From contig NZ_CP014596.1 in NCBI RefSeq assembly GCF_001687105.1, positions 861,501-925,500 on the forward strand: a stretch of 64,000 nt of DNA, given 5' to 3'. Below, one piece after another: positions 9,227-17,614 of this stretch. Made by a program: the position numbers and the translations under genes. Position 1 is the stretch's first letter; each line of letters opens with the position of its first letter. Origin of the DNA: Salipiger sp. CCB-MM3 (lineage in GTDB: Bacteria > Pseudomonadota > Alphaproteobacteria > Rhodobacterales > Rhodobacteraceae). The notes beneath the pieces are model-generated. The model had not been told where the DNA came from. It saw only the letters and a list, made by a program, of their open reading frames with translations, and did not search any database.

Positions 9227-9703
9227 TCAGGCCTCGGCGGGACTTACCGAGACTGGCTCGGCCGGCGTGCTCGGCGCATGGTGGTGATGGTGGTCATCGT
9301 CGATGTCGGGCAGGTTCGGCAGGTCGCGGCGAAATTCGATCGGTTTGCCGTGCTCGGTGGCGATGTAGGAGCGCCGCCAGTGCTCAGCGGTCTCGGAGAT
9401 CTCCTCGTCTGTCGCCGCCCCGGTCTTGCGCAGGAGGGTGATCAGCGCCTCGGACCATTGCCGGTAATAGGCTTCTTCCGAGGTCTCGATGCCGCTCTGC
9501 GGGTGCGTGCGGATCTCGGTCGAGAAGGTCTCGACCCATTCCGCCCAGCTGAACACACCGGCCTGCGCGAGCGCCATGGCAAGCCCGAAGACCTGCGCGT
9601 GCCAAGGTTCGCCGAAGCCCGGGGCGCCGACGTCGGCCTGTCCCAGAGAGGTCAGGTCGGTGCGGCAGGGATCGAGCGCCGAGATGATACTGCGCGTGTC
9701 CAT
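9227..9703 (-). CDS. Nitrile hydratase accessory protein (activator / cobalt chaperone type)
   Basis: This 158-residue protein has the LGQADVGAPGFGEPWHAQVFGLA-type core of nitrile hydratase accessory proteins, which resemble the beta-subunit N-terminus and help insert cobalt into the alpha subunit. The ATG at 9703 overlaps the beta-subunit stop by one base (TGATG), showing translational coupling. The C-terminal tail carries three Asp followed by five His, a likely metal-binding tract. A longer in-frame open frame extends upstream to 10288, but that part overlaps the beta subunit and is not the real start. Confidence 0.88.
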   Translation of the reverse strand: MDTRSIISALDPCRTDLTSLGQADVGAPGFGEPWHAQVFGLAMALAQAGVFSWAEWVETFSTEIRTHPQSGIETSEEAYYRQWSEALITLLRKTGAATDEEISETAEHWRRSYIATEHGKPIEFRRDLPNLPDIDDDHHHHHAPSTPAEPVSVSPAEA

Positions 9704-10371
9704 CACAGGTCCTCCAGATAGGTCTCGTAGAGGTCGATGTAGACGGCATCTTTGCCGCCGGCGTCGGGCCCCCAGAGGTCGGCCGCCTCGAAACGGACGG
9801 TGTACGTGTGGTCCAGCGCCTCGTAGTCGCCCTGCGAGCGGGCATCTGCATAGAGGCAGGCGCCGCGGTAGGCGATGATGGTGCAGGGCTTGCCGCGGGT
9901 GTAGCGCGGCAGACGGGTGTGGGTCTTCGGGTTGATGTTCAGCGACCGGACCCTGTCCCCTTCCTTGTAGCGCGGCGGGGTCTTGGACTCGCCGGTGACC
10001 GGGTGGTTGGTGGTGAACATCTTGGTGACGGCTTCGGGCTCCAGTGCCTCGAGCCTGGCGGCCCATTCGGGAAGCGGCGCGCTGGCCTTTCCCGAGGCCA
10101 GCTCCTCGGCGGTCGCGATGCCCTTTTCCTGCAGGTAGGTCTCGGTCCCGTCGAGCCAGTGCTCGTAGTAGGGCGAGGCCAGCCAGTGCAGTGCCTCGAT
10201 CCGTTCCATGGAGTGGCGCGCCTCGTCGGCGACCGCGAGGCCGGTCATCAGGGTCAGCAAGTGAGCGCCGCAGATACGCCGCTCCCAATCCTCGTGGAAC
10301 ATCGGCTCATTTTCGTCGAAGGGCAGGGGCCCCATGCCGTGCATGCCGCCGAGATCGTGAATGCTGTTCAT
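9703..10371 (-). CDS. nthB: Nitrile hydratase beta subunit
   Basis: This 222-residue protein begins [16 protein letters not shown], the hallmark N-terminus of nitrile hydratase beta subunits. The C-terminal beta-barrel part contains [16 protein letters not shown] and [12 protein letters not shown]. It forms the alpha-beta heterodimer that hydrates nitriles to amides; its arginines stabilise the oxidised cysteines of the alpha metal site. The gene overlaps alpha by 4 bp (ATGA) and the accessory gene by one base, so the three are tightly coupled. Confidence 0.96.
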   Translation of the reverse strand: MNSIHDLGGMHGMGPLPFDENEPMFHEDWERRICGAHLLTLMTGLAVADEARHSMERIEALHWLASPYYEHWLDGTETYLQEKGIATAEELASGKASAPLPEWAARLEALEPEAVTKMFTTNHPVTGESKTPPRYKEGDRVRSLNINPKTHTRLPRYTRGKPCTIIAYRGACLYADARSQGDYEALDHTYTVRFEAADLWGPDAGGKDAVYIDLYETYLEDL

Positions 10372-10997
10372 GCGGTCTCTCCCTTGGTCAGCGCATCGGG
10401 GGTTAGCGGCAGGCCGGTGCCGATCATCGAGTCGCGAGTGACCAGTTCGGCCAGCTGCGCCTCGGTCCAGCCCTCGGTGCCCTCAGGGCGCATCGGCAGG
10501 ATGAGGTAGCGCAGCTCATTGTTTGAGTCCCAGACCCGGACTTCTACCTCGTCGGGGATCGTCAGACCGAATTCCTCGAGTACCGCACGCGGTTCGATCA
10601 CCACGCGCGAGCGGTAGGGGGCGGTCTTGTACCAGGTCGGCGGCAGGCCGAGGACCGGCCACGGGTAGCACGAGCACAGCGTGCAAACGACGACGTTGTG
10701 GATCTCGGGGGTGTTCTCGCAGACCACCATGTATTCGCCTTGGAAACCGGCGAAGCCGAACTCCTCGATCGCGGCGGAGGCATCGGTCATCAGCCGGACC
10801 TTGTACTCGGGATCGCTCCAGGCGCGGGCGATGACCATGGCGCCGTTCTTGGGCCCCAGCTTCTGTTCGAAAATATCGACGATGGCGTCGACCGCGCCTT
10901 CCTTGATCAGTCCCTTCTCGGTGAGCAGTTGCTCAAGCGCGCGAACGCGCAGTGCCTTATCGGAGGGCGGCTTGGTGCCGTGGTGATGGTCGGACAT
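10368..10997 (-). CDS. nthA: Nitrile hydratase alpha subunit, cobalt type
   Basis: This 209-residue catalytic subunit contains the metal-binding motif V104-C-T-L-C-S-C110, with ligands C105, C108, S109 and C110. Thr at position 106 is the mark of Co(III) rather than Fe(III) enzymes, where it is Ser. The start MSDHHHG at 10997 fits the family length; an in-frame extension to 11471 is judged non-coding. It is the first gene of the long minus-strand operon. Hydration yields the amide, which neighbouring amidases can cleave. The HHH near the N-terminus is one of several His clusters in this operon. Confidence 0.97.
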   Translation of the reverse strand: MSDHHHGTKPPSDKALRVRALEQLLTEKGLIKEGAVDAIVDIFEQKLGPKNGAMVIARAWSDPEYKVRLMTDASAAIEEFGFAGFQGEYMVVCENTPEIHNVVVCTLCSCYPWPVLGLPPTWYKTAPYRSRVVIEPRAVLEEFGLTIPDEVEVRVWDSNNELRYLILPMRPEGTEGWTEAQLAELVTRDSMIGTGLPLTPDALTKGETA

Positions 10998-11315
10998 GTT
11001 CTTCACCCTGTCGTAGGAAGTCGAGGTTTCGTGGTTCTTGTTTCTCTCACTATGACTCGATTTGGCCGTGCCTGTCTGTGCTGAGTGTGCCCGTTTGCTC
11101 GACTGGATTGGCCAAAATGCCCCGCTCTGTATGGTGAGAAAGCCATAAAAATATGAGCAAGAACCGGCATTGGACTCTATGTGCCAATCTATCCGGATGG
11201 ATCGGCCAGCATGGCATTCGCGCTTGATCGGCGAGGCTGTGCAGGTCTGGATTGTGCGTATCCCGGCATGCAACGCGCCGGATGCCACAGTACCGACAGC
11301 AAAGAGGACCGCCCC
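10998..11315. promoter_or_regulatory. Divergent promoter region between nitrile hydratase and HupE-like permease
   Basis: This 318-bp non-coding gap separates the two divergent transcription starts. It contains TTTGGCC at 11061, TTGGCCAAAA at 11108-11117 and an imperfect dyad at 11184-11205. I see no clear sigma-70 pair. The TTTTGGC motif also appears before both plus-strand amidases and the HAAT importer, suggesting a common regulator, perhaps one of the AraC proteins. Confidence 0.5.
11184..11205. promoter_or_regulatory. Imperfect 22-bp dyad, candidate operator
   Basis: The two 11-bp arms (CCAATCTATCC and GGATGGATCGG) match at 9 of 11 positions as inverted repeats with no spacer. It lies 110 bp before the HupE-like start and about 190 bp before the nitrile hydratase start, and could be bound by a dimeric regulator. 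Confidence 0.4.
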
Positions 11316-11951
11316 ATGCTCCGCACATCTCATCGTCTTGTCCTTGCCGCGCTCGGCCTTCTTGCACCGCTGCCCGCGCATGCACACCACGCCATGGGGG
11401 GGGAGCTGCCGACCAACGCCCTCGAGTCCGCAATCAGTGGCCTCGCGCACCCGGTCATCGGTATCGATCACTTGGCCTTCGTTGTGCTGGTCGGCCTACT
11501 AGCGGCCCGCAGCGGTCAGCGGCTGGCGTTGAGCGGGAGCTTCGCGGCGGCGACGGTGGTTGGCTGTTTGCTGTTGTTGGCGGGTGTGACGCTGCCTCTC
11601 ACCGAAGTGGTCATCGGCGGCTCGGTCGTCGCTCTGGGCGCGGTCCTGCTGCGCGCCGAGCTGCCCAAGGTCAAGGCCCTCGGGATCGTCGTCCCGGTCA
11701 TCGGCCTGTTCCACGGCTGGGCCTACGGCGAGGCCATTCTCGGGGCTGAGACCGGTGTAATCCCGGCCTATCTACTGGGCTTCGGTCTGGTCCAGTTCGC
11801 CATCGCGGCCGGTGTGGCGACGCTGGTGGTGGCGGCGCGCGAGAGCGCGGGTCTTGCCGCCACCCGCGAGCGCATCACCGCGGCGGCCTGCATGGGTATT
11901 GGTTGCGCTGTAATGATCGAAACCGTCGAGGCGATGGTCTTCAAGGTCTGA
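11316..11951 (+). CDS. HupE/UreJ-family metal permease, probable cobalt importer
   Basis: This 211-residue membrane protein has a signal peptide ending PLPAHA, so the mature protein begins HHAMGGELP. It carries the family motifs HPVIGIDHL and [12 protein letters not shown] and about six further membrane segments. HupE/UreJ proteins are secondary nickel/cobalt transporters. Divergence from a cobalt-type nitrile hydratase makes cobalt the likely cargo, replacing the NhlF/NiCoT transporter of many such clusters. I chose the ATG at 11316, after AAAGAGGA, because it gives the proper signal peptide; a longer frame starts at 11181. A strong terminator follows. Confidence 0.88.
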   Translation: MLRTSHRLVLAALGLLAPLPAHAHHAMGGELPTNALESAISGLAHPVIGIDHLAFVVLVGLLAARSGQRLALSGSFAAATVVGCLLLLAGVTLPLTEVVIGGSVVALGAVLLRAELPKVKALGIVVPVIGLFHGWAYGEAILGAETGVIPAYLLGFGLVQFAIAAGVATLVVAARESAGLAATRERITAAACMGIGCAVMIETVEAMVFKV

Positions 11952-11992
11952 CAATTTCTCCCTGGGGGCACATTGCCGTGCCCTGACTCGAA

Positions 11993-12022
11993 CGGCCCGG
12001 GATATCCCGGGCCGCTTTTTTT
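11993..12022 (+). terminator. Rho-independent terminator after the HupE-like gene
   Basis: A perfect palindrome (arms CGGCCCGG and CCGGGCCG around GATATC) is followed by a T7 tract. It lies between the HupE-like gene and the convergent AraC gene. Confidence 0.85.
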
Positions 12023-12044
12023 CATGCTGCCCTGCCGCAAGGGG

Positions 12045-13016
12045 TCAGTGAGTCTGGGCGAGAAGACTGCGCGGAGTGATCCCGAACTCGCTCTTGAAGG
12101 CGCGGGCGAAGTGCGAGAAGTCGCTGAAGCCACATTTCAATGCAACATCCGAGACGCGGTATTCTCCGCCCGCGAGGAGCAATTCATGAGCCCGCTGCAA
12201 ACGCTGTTGCCAGAGCCAGCGGATCGGCGTGGTATCCTCGATCGCGAAGACCCGGTTCAGCGTCCGTCGCGACACGCCGAGCTCTTTCACCAGAAGATCG
12301 GAATTCAGTTCGGTGTCTTCGAGGTGTGCCAGGATGTGCGATTTGGCGCGGTCGAGCAGCGCACCATGGCGGCTGGTGTCAAAGTCCGAGAGTCCGGCCT
12401 CGCTTTCGAACGCAGCGGCAAGCAGGTCGATTAAGGACATGGCGACGCGGTTCGACGACGAACAGTCGCCTGTCAGATCGAGGCCATGCGCCTCGCGCAG
12501 CATGTTAGTGGCAAGCCGTCCTATCGGCGAGGTGCTCGACATCGGTCGGGCCGTCAGACGTTCGGCGTTCGGCATGCGGTTGAGCATCACGGAGCGCGGA
12601 ATCTTGACCCAGTAACCACCATAGTAGCCGTCCATGTGGTTATGAAACGGACGCGCGGAGTCGTAGATGCAGAATTCTCCAGCCTGCTGGTGACCTGACC
12701 GGCCATTCTGGTCGACCTTCATCGCGCCTTCCGTCAGTAGGGCGATGTAGAAGCAGTCCAGCGTGTCGCGGCGAATGTCATTCTGATCGCGCCGGCTGAC
12801 CATGCCGCTAGTCGCCAGCCGGCTCAGGCCTAGGCTGCCGAGGCTGCGCATGGAAATCTTGGCCCGGAAGGCGTCGGCTTCCTGCAGTGGCGTGTTCTCG
12901 GCAGGGGAAAAATGCTTGCAGATAACTTCGTTCCAGAATTGGAAGCGATCTCGCGCAGGAAGGGCTGCGGAGTCGATTGTCGTGATGGCCTTGAGCTGCT
13001 GTGTGACGGGGATCAT
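12045..13016 (-). CDS. AraC-family transcriptional regulator
   Basis: This is a 323-residue AraC/XylS regulator. An AraC_binding_2-type sensor domain occupies about residues 20-200 (FQFWNEVICKHF and the YDSARPF strand are typical), and the double HTH occupies about 220-320 (VSRRTLNRVF, then SDFSHFARAFKSEFG). The ATG at 13016 follows GGAAAG at good spacing; the longer alternative at 13037 has a weaker site. It resembles the AraC protein at 1262. FeaR-like regulators often control amine or amide degradation, so control of the adjacent nitrile/amide genes is plausible but inferred. Confidence 0.88.
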   Translation of the reverse strand: MIPVTQQLKAITTIDSAALPARDRFQFWNEVICKHFSPAENTPLQEADAFRAKISMRSLGSLGLSRLATSGMVSRRDQNDIRRDTLDCFYIALLTEGAMKVDQNGRSGHQQAGEFCIYDSARPFHNHMDGYYGGYWVKIPRSVMLNRMPNAERLTARPMSSTSPIGRLATNMLREAHGLDLTGDCSSSNRVAMSLIDLLAAAFESEAGLSDFDTSRHGALLDRAKSHILAHLEDTELNSDLLVKELGVSRRTLNRVFAIEDTTPIRWLWQQRLQRAHELLLAGGEYRVSDVALKCGFSDFSHFARAFKSEFGITPRSLLAQTH

Positions 13017-13217
13017 GTCGCGCTTTCCGATGGGCATGATCCAAGAATTCCACCGCGTCCGAATTGCGCAACGGAGGGCCGTCAGGCAACCATCACAATG
13101 AGATCGGGTGCGCGAGAAATATGCGCATGGCGCGAGGTGTGCTTAGTTTTGCGTCGATGGCCGAAGCGCGTGATCTGGGTTTAGTTCCCCACAAAAAAAG
13201 GGGATTCGCGTGAAAAT

Positions 13218-13241
13218 GGCGCGCCTTGGGGAAGGCGCGCC
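13218..13241 (-). terminator. Probable terminator after the MFS gene
   Basis: GGCGCGCC arms at 13218-13225 and 13234-13241 enclose an 8-nt loop. On the minus strand a TTTT follows, consistent with termination of the MFS transcript ending at 13270. Confidence 0.6.
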
Positions 13242-13269
13242 GCGAAAGTCCCTCAATTGTGCGCAGAAT

Positions 13270-14526
13270 TTAGGCTGGAAGCTGGCTGCGTCGCCGCGCC
13301 GCTGTGGCGCTAGTGAGCAGCGCCAGAGCGATGAGCAGCAAAGAGAAGATGGTGAAGGCCGTAGAGAGACCGAGGCCGTCGATCAGGAAACCGAAGGCAA
13401 AGGTCGGAATCGCGTTCGACAGGTAGCCGACAACGTAGAATTTAGCGATCTGCGAGGCGTGGGTGCCCGGGGCTGCGGTCTGGTTGACGAGCGCCGCCCC
13501 GCCGACGAAAGCTGCTCCGTAGAACAGGCCGCAGAGCGGCATGGCTAGGATGAAGATGGCCGATACGCTGGCCAACGCTCCGACCAACGTCATGGCCTGC
13601 AGAGCCGCAAGTGTCCCGCAGCCAATGCAGATCGCTGTCAGCGGGCGAATGCGCCCGCTCAACATCTGGCCGATACCTGCGAAGAGTTGAAAGATGGCTG
13701 GAAGTAGCCCTGCCAGGGCGTGGATATTGAGATGGAAGAGGTCGGTCGCGAGGCTGACTGCGGTCGCCATGAGGATCGAGCCAAGCATCCAGGCCACTGC
13801 GACCGACAGGCACGCCAGACGCAGGAAGCGCGCACGTTCCCGATCGTCGAGCGACGCCCTAGCATCGCGGGCCGGCGTGTTGGATGCGCGCTTGCCCTTT
13901 GGCCAAGGCGCCAGTGTAAGTCCGAGGAAAGCGAATGCAGCGACCGCGGCAATGCACAGGAAGGGTGTGACCAGCGGGGCAGCGTTTGTCGCGAGAGCGG
14001 CCGAGGACAGACAGGGACCGGCCGCTGCGCCTCCGGTGAAGGCAATTGTCGAGACCGTGGCCGCGCGGCCGCGTTTATCTTCGCTGTCGAGGTCGAAAAG
14101 AGCGGTGGAGGCTGTCGAGGTGATCAGTCCTGTGCTGATGCCGGACAGGAACCGTCCGACGAGCAGCATCCAGACCTGATCGGCCAAGGCAAAGAGGATC
14201 GCGCCGGTCGCTGTGATCAGTAGCGCTGGCAGCAGGATCTGGCGCCGGTCTGTCACAAGACGATCAAGCCGCCCGGCCAGAAACAGCGAGATCAGCGTGC
14301 CGACTGCGTAGACCGAGAAGATGGTGGTGCCCGCGCTCTGCGGCAGGCCCCATTCGCTTATATACACGGAGTAGAGTGGGCTGGGTGTAGTGCTTGCAAG
14401 GAGGGCCGCGAAGATTGCCAGCGCACAGAAGGCTCGGCCCACGAAGAAACTCGAGCTTCGTGACGCGGAGGCTGTGCTCTGGCTGAACGTGTTGGCGTGA
14501 GAAGCGATGCTTTGTGACGTCGCCAT
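13270..14526 (-). CDS. MFS transporter
   Basis: This protein of about 418 residues has 12 predicted membrane segments and the cytoplasmic loop-2 motif of the major facilitator superfamily (FLAGRLDRLVTDRRQILLP). The start at 14526 is preferred because GGAG lies 10 nt upstream; an in-frame ATG at 14607 has no ribosome site. It is divergent from the quinone-oxidoreductase-like gene. The substrate is unknown; drug or organic acid efflux, or uptake of pathway intermediates, are all possible. Confidence 0.85.
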   Translation of the reverse strand: MATSQSIASHANTFSQSTASASRSSSFFVGRAFCALAIFAALLASTTPSPLYSVYISEWGLPQSAGTTIFSVYAVGTLISLFLAGRLDRLVTDRRQILLPALLITATGAILFALADQVWMLLVGRFLSGISTGLITSTASTALFDLDSEDKRGRAATVSTIAFTGGAAAGPCLSSAALATNAAPLVTPFLCIAAVAAFAFLGLTLAPWPKGKRASNTPARDARASLDDRERARFLRLACLSVAVAWMLGSILMATAVSLATDLFHLNIHALAGLLPAIFQLFAGIGQMLSGRIRPLTAICIGCGTLAALQAMTLVGALASVSAIFILAMPLCGLFYGAAFVGGAALVNQTAAPGTHASQIAKFYVVGYLSNAIPTFAFGFLIDGLGLSTAFTIFSLLLIALALLTSATAARRRSQLPA

Positions 14527-14677
14527 GTGGCGGCTGCTCCAGGCTATGCGGACGATGGATTGTCGGACTTGGCCACTGGTCAACATCAGTAAGAGTGGTA
14601 TAGCCATGGCAAACTAATTTGCAAATGCCGAACTATTTGGCGCGTGTCAACGGCCGATCCCGTTCCAGGAGAAAGAG

Positions 14678-15616
14678 ATGACCCAGATGAAAGCGATCCA
14701 GTTCTCGGCCTTTGGCGATACCGGAGTACTCGCCCTTGTCGACATACCGCGCCCCGTGCCTGCTGCGGGGCAGTTGCTGGTGCGGCAACAGGGTAGCAGC
14801 ATCAACCCGGTCGACCTGATGATTAGGCGCGGAGGCTACCCCTCGGTTCCCCCGAAGCTGCTGCCCTATGTCGGCGGGCGGGACGTGGGTGGTGTCGTCG
14901 AGGCGGTGGGCGAAGGCGTGGACATGGGTTGGATCGGGCGCCCGGTCTTCGGTGCGCCGGACTTCAGCCGCGGTGCCTTTGCCGAATGTATCGTCATGGG
15001 AACCGAGGAGGTCGCCGAGGTGCCCGACGGGCTGACACCGCGCGAGGCTGCACTTCTCCCGATCGCCGCGCTTACGGCGTGGCAGGGGCTCTTCCGTCAG
15101 GGCGGACTGCAAGCGGGCGAGACCGTTCTGATCCATGGTGGCTCGGGGGGCGTCGGGCACTATGCGGTTCAGATGGCGGCGCGCGCGGGTGCGAAGGTGA
15201 TCGCGACGGCGTCCGAGCGAAACAAGGACTTCCTCAGCGCGCAGGGCGCGGAGCGTGTGGTTGCCTATGATACAGAGGAGTTCGACGAGGTTCTGGCTGA
15301 CGTCGATCTGGTACTTGACTTGATCGGTGGTGAGACTCAGCAACGCTCTTGGCGAATTCTCAAAGAGGGTGGCCGGCTGATCTCCGCCGTGGCAGCGCCA
15401 GACGCCGAAAGCGCGCGCGAAAAGAAGGCAAAGGTTGCGAAGTTCTTCATTGCGGAGTCCCGCCAGGACGATCTCCTTCGTATCGCCGCGGAGGTCGCGG
15501 CAGGCACCCTGAAGAGCCACGTGGCGCAGTGGTGTCCGCTTGCCGAAGTCCCTGCGGCGCAGGCCGCGCTGGAAGAGGGCGGGATCCGTGGCAAAATCGG
15601 CGTTGAAATCGGCTGA
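14678..15616 (+). CDS. Zinc-independent MDR-family NADPH:quinone oxidoreductase-like enzyme
   Basis: This 312-residue medium-chain dehydrogenase/reductase has a GroES-like N-terminal half (SSINPVDLMIRRG) and a Rossmann domain with HGGSGGVG at about 153-160. It lacks the Cys/His zinc ligands of alcohol dehydrogenases, so it belongs with quinone oxidoreductases and enoyl reductases. It would reduce quinones or activated alkenes with NADPH in the cytoplasm. AGGAGAAAGAG precedes the ATG at 14678. Its link to nitrile metabolism is not obvious; it may protect against reactive products or act on unsaturated nitrile-derived acids. Confidence 0.9.
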   Translation: MTQMKAIQFSAFGDTGVLALVDIPRPVPAAGQLLVRQQGSSINPVDLMIRRGGYPSVPPKLLPYVGGRDVGGVVEAVGEGVDMGWIGRPVFGAPDFSRGAFAECIVMGTEEVAEVPDGLTPREAALLPIAALTAWQGLFRQGGLQAGETVLIHGGSGGVGHYAVQMAARAGAKVIATASERNKDFLSAQGAERVVAYDTEEFDEVLADVDLVLDLIGGETQQRSWRILKEGGRLISAVAAPDAESAREKKAKVAKFFIAESRQDDLLRIAAEVAAGTLKSHVAQWCPLAEVPAAQAALEEGGIRGKIGVEIG

Positions 15617-15903
15617 TCCAAGGGGGCGGTTCCGTCCTCGGACCGCCCGGCTGTATCGGGACGGTCGCGCGATTTGCGGCCGTCGCCGTGGCGACGCAGG
15701 TCTCGCGGCGAGACTGGCTTGCTGGAGGTGCGTCAGCCCGCTTTCCGCCGGGCCATGCCGCTAGGGGGGGCAGGCCGTCTGCGGTCCGGCCGGCGGCGAC
15801 CTGTTTGGCCAGACCATACATGTCTTTTGGCACACCGAGCAAAGCCGGGCGTTCAGGCGCGCAGTACCCTCTCGGCAACGCAACGACGACCCGAGGATCG
15901 AGA
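15617..15903 (+). promoter_or_regulatory. Upstream region of the nitrile-linked amidase with TTTGGC direct repeat
   Basis: This gap opens with a GC hairpin (15624-15648, no T-tract) after the oxidoreductase. It then holds two TTTGGC copies at 15804 and 15826, spaced 22 bp. Direct half-sites about two helical turns apart are typical of AraC-family activators. GAGGA at 15893-15897 is the ribosome site of the amidase. Confidence 0.45.
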
Positions 15904-17418
15904 ATGGCCGTACATGCGCCGACAAAAGACGAGCTGAGAGCCACTGCGGCCCACTACGGGATCGCCTTTACCGACGCTGAACTTGAGGAATACCAGGCTG
16001 CGATCGCCGCAAGACTGTCCTCCTACGAGGTGGTGTCCCGGATGCCTGACGAAGTGCCAGAGGTGCAGTATCCGCGCACGCCCGGGCATCGGCCGTTGCT
16101 CGAGGATAACCCGCATAATGCCTGGTACTGGAAGACCTCTGTGAAAGGTGCGGCAAGCGGTAAGCTGACGGGCAAGAAGGTTTCGCTCAAGGACAACATC
16201 ATGCTGGCCGGTGTCCCGATGATGAACGGCACGCCGCAGCTCGAAGGTTATGTACCGGAGTTCGACGCGACGATTGTGACCCGCATCCTCGACGCGGGCG
16301 GCGAGATCCTCGGTAAGGCGCATTGCGAGCTGCTGTGCATGACCGGAAGCTCCTTCACCAATGCCACAGGTCCGGTTCACAATCCTTGGCGGCACGGCTA
16401 CTCGGCGGGGGGCTCCTCCTCGGGATCCGCGGTCACCGTGGCGACCGGCGAGGTCGAAATGTCTGTCGGATGCGATCAGGGCGGCTCGATCCGCATGCCT
16501 GCGTCCTTCTGCGGCATCTACGGCATGAAGCCGACCCACGGACTGGTGCCCTATACCGGGATCATGCCGATCGAGATCGAGATCGACCATGCCGGCCCGA
16601 TGACCGCCACGGTCGAGGACAACGCGCTGCTGCTCGAGGTCATCGCTGGTGACGACGGCTTTGATCCGCGGATAAAGGCACCTGACGTGCGCGAGTATAC
16701 CAAGGCGCTGACCGGCGACATCCGGGGGATGAAGATCGGTGTCCTCAAGGAGGGCTTCGAGGACCGTTTCGCCGATCCCGACGTCAACGAGAAGGTCCGC
16801 GCCGCGGCTAAGCGGCTCGAGGCGCTGGGAGCCGAGGTGATCGAGGTCTCGGTGCCAATGCACAAGATTGCGGGCGCCATCTTCGAGCCGATCGTGACCG
16901 AGGGTTCGTTCATGACGATGTTCGAGGGCGACGGCTATGGCGCTTCGCGGCGAGATCTATACGCGGTTTCGATGATGGATCATTACCGTGGCTGGCGCCG
17001 CACGGCGAATGACCTCTCACCCACCGCCAAGATCGCCCTTCTCGCAGGCCGCTACATCACCGACACCTACGGCACGCGGTTCTACGGCAAGGCGATGAAC
17101 ATCAGCCGCCGTCTTCGCGCAGCCTATGACGCTAAGTTGGCCGAGGTAGATCTTCTTCTGATGCCCACAACAGCCGTCACTTCGAAGAAAATGCCGGAAC
17201 CGGATGCGCCGCTGGCTGAAATCCTCGATCGCGCGCATGAGATGGTCGGCATCACCTGTCCCTTCGACATTACCCACCACCCGGCCATGTCCGTGCCCTG
17301 CGGCCTGTCGGAGGGGCTGCCGGTGGGGATGATGCTGGTGGGGCGGCACTTTGACGAGGAGAGCATCTACCGCGCCGCCCACGCATTTGAGCAGTCGGGC
17401 GACTGGAAGACCTTCTGA
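15904..17418 (+). CDS. Nitrile-hydratase-associated amidase
   Basis: This 504-residue amidase-signature enzyme converts amides produced by nitrile hydratase into carboxylic acid and ammonia. With the start at 15904 the triad falls at Lys96 (VSLKDNIM), cis-Ser171 (within GGSSSGSA, 169-176) and Ser195 (DQGGSIRMP), the numbering known for the Rhodococcus nitrile-cluster amidase. An N-terminal helical extension before the core (about 1-70) is also typical of that subgroup. The frame continues upstream to 15688, but GAGGA before 15904 and the family alignment support the shorter form. It is the best partner for the nitrile hydratase here. Confidence 0.95.
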   Translation: MAVHAPTKDELRATAAHYGIAFTDAELEEYQAAIAARLSSYEVVSRMPDEVPEVQYPRTPGHRPLLEDNPHNAWYWKTSVKGAASGKLTGKKVSLKDNIMLAGVPMMNGTPQLEGYVPEFDATIVTRILDAGGEILGKAHCELLCMTGSSFTNATGPVHNPWRHGYSAGGSSSGSAVTVATGEVEMSVGCDQGGSIRMPASFCGIYGMKPTHGLVPYTGIMPIEIEIDHAGPMTATVEDNALLLEVIAGDDGFDPRIKAPDVREYTKALTGDIRGMKIGVLKEGFEDRFADPDVNEKVRAAAKRLEALGAEVIEVSVPMHKIAGAIFEPIVTEGSFMTMFEGDGYGASRRDLYAVSMMDHYRGWRRTANDLSPTAKIALLAGRYITDTYGTRFYGKAMNISRRLRAAYDAKLAEVDLLLMPTTAVTSKKMPEPDAPLAEILDRAHEMVGITCPFDITHHPAMSVPCGLSEGLPVGMMLVGRHFDEESIYRAAHAFEQSGDWKTF

Positions 17419-17614
17419 TCGGCGCATCTGGTCAATCGTTTTGGCCGATAGGGTAAAGCGTACGCCGGGCCTCTTGCTAAGTTCATTGCAAGAATGCCCG
17501 CCGGGACGCTTTCTCGCCGCTTGTGAGAAACGCTTTCGGAACACCCCATAACTTTTTGCATGGCGCGTTCCCTGGGGGCGACGCGACGCGCCGTGCCTAT
17601 CGCGAGGACACGAT

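Noticed and set aside
10998..11471. An N-terminal extension of the nitrile hydratase alpha frame
   Set aside because: It would add 158 residues not found in the family and covers the divergent promoter and HupE start.
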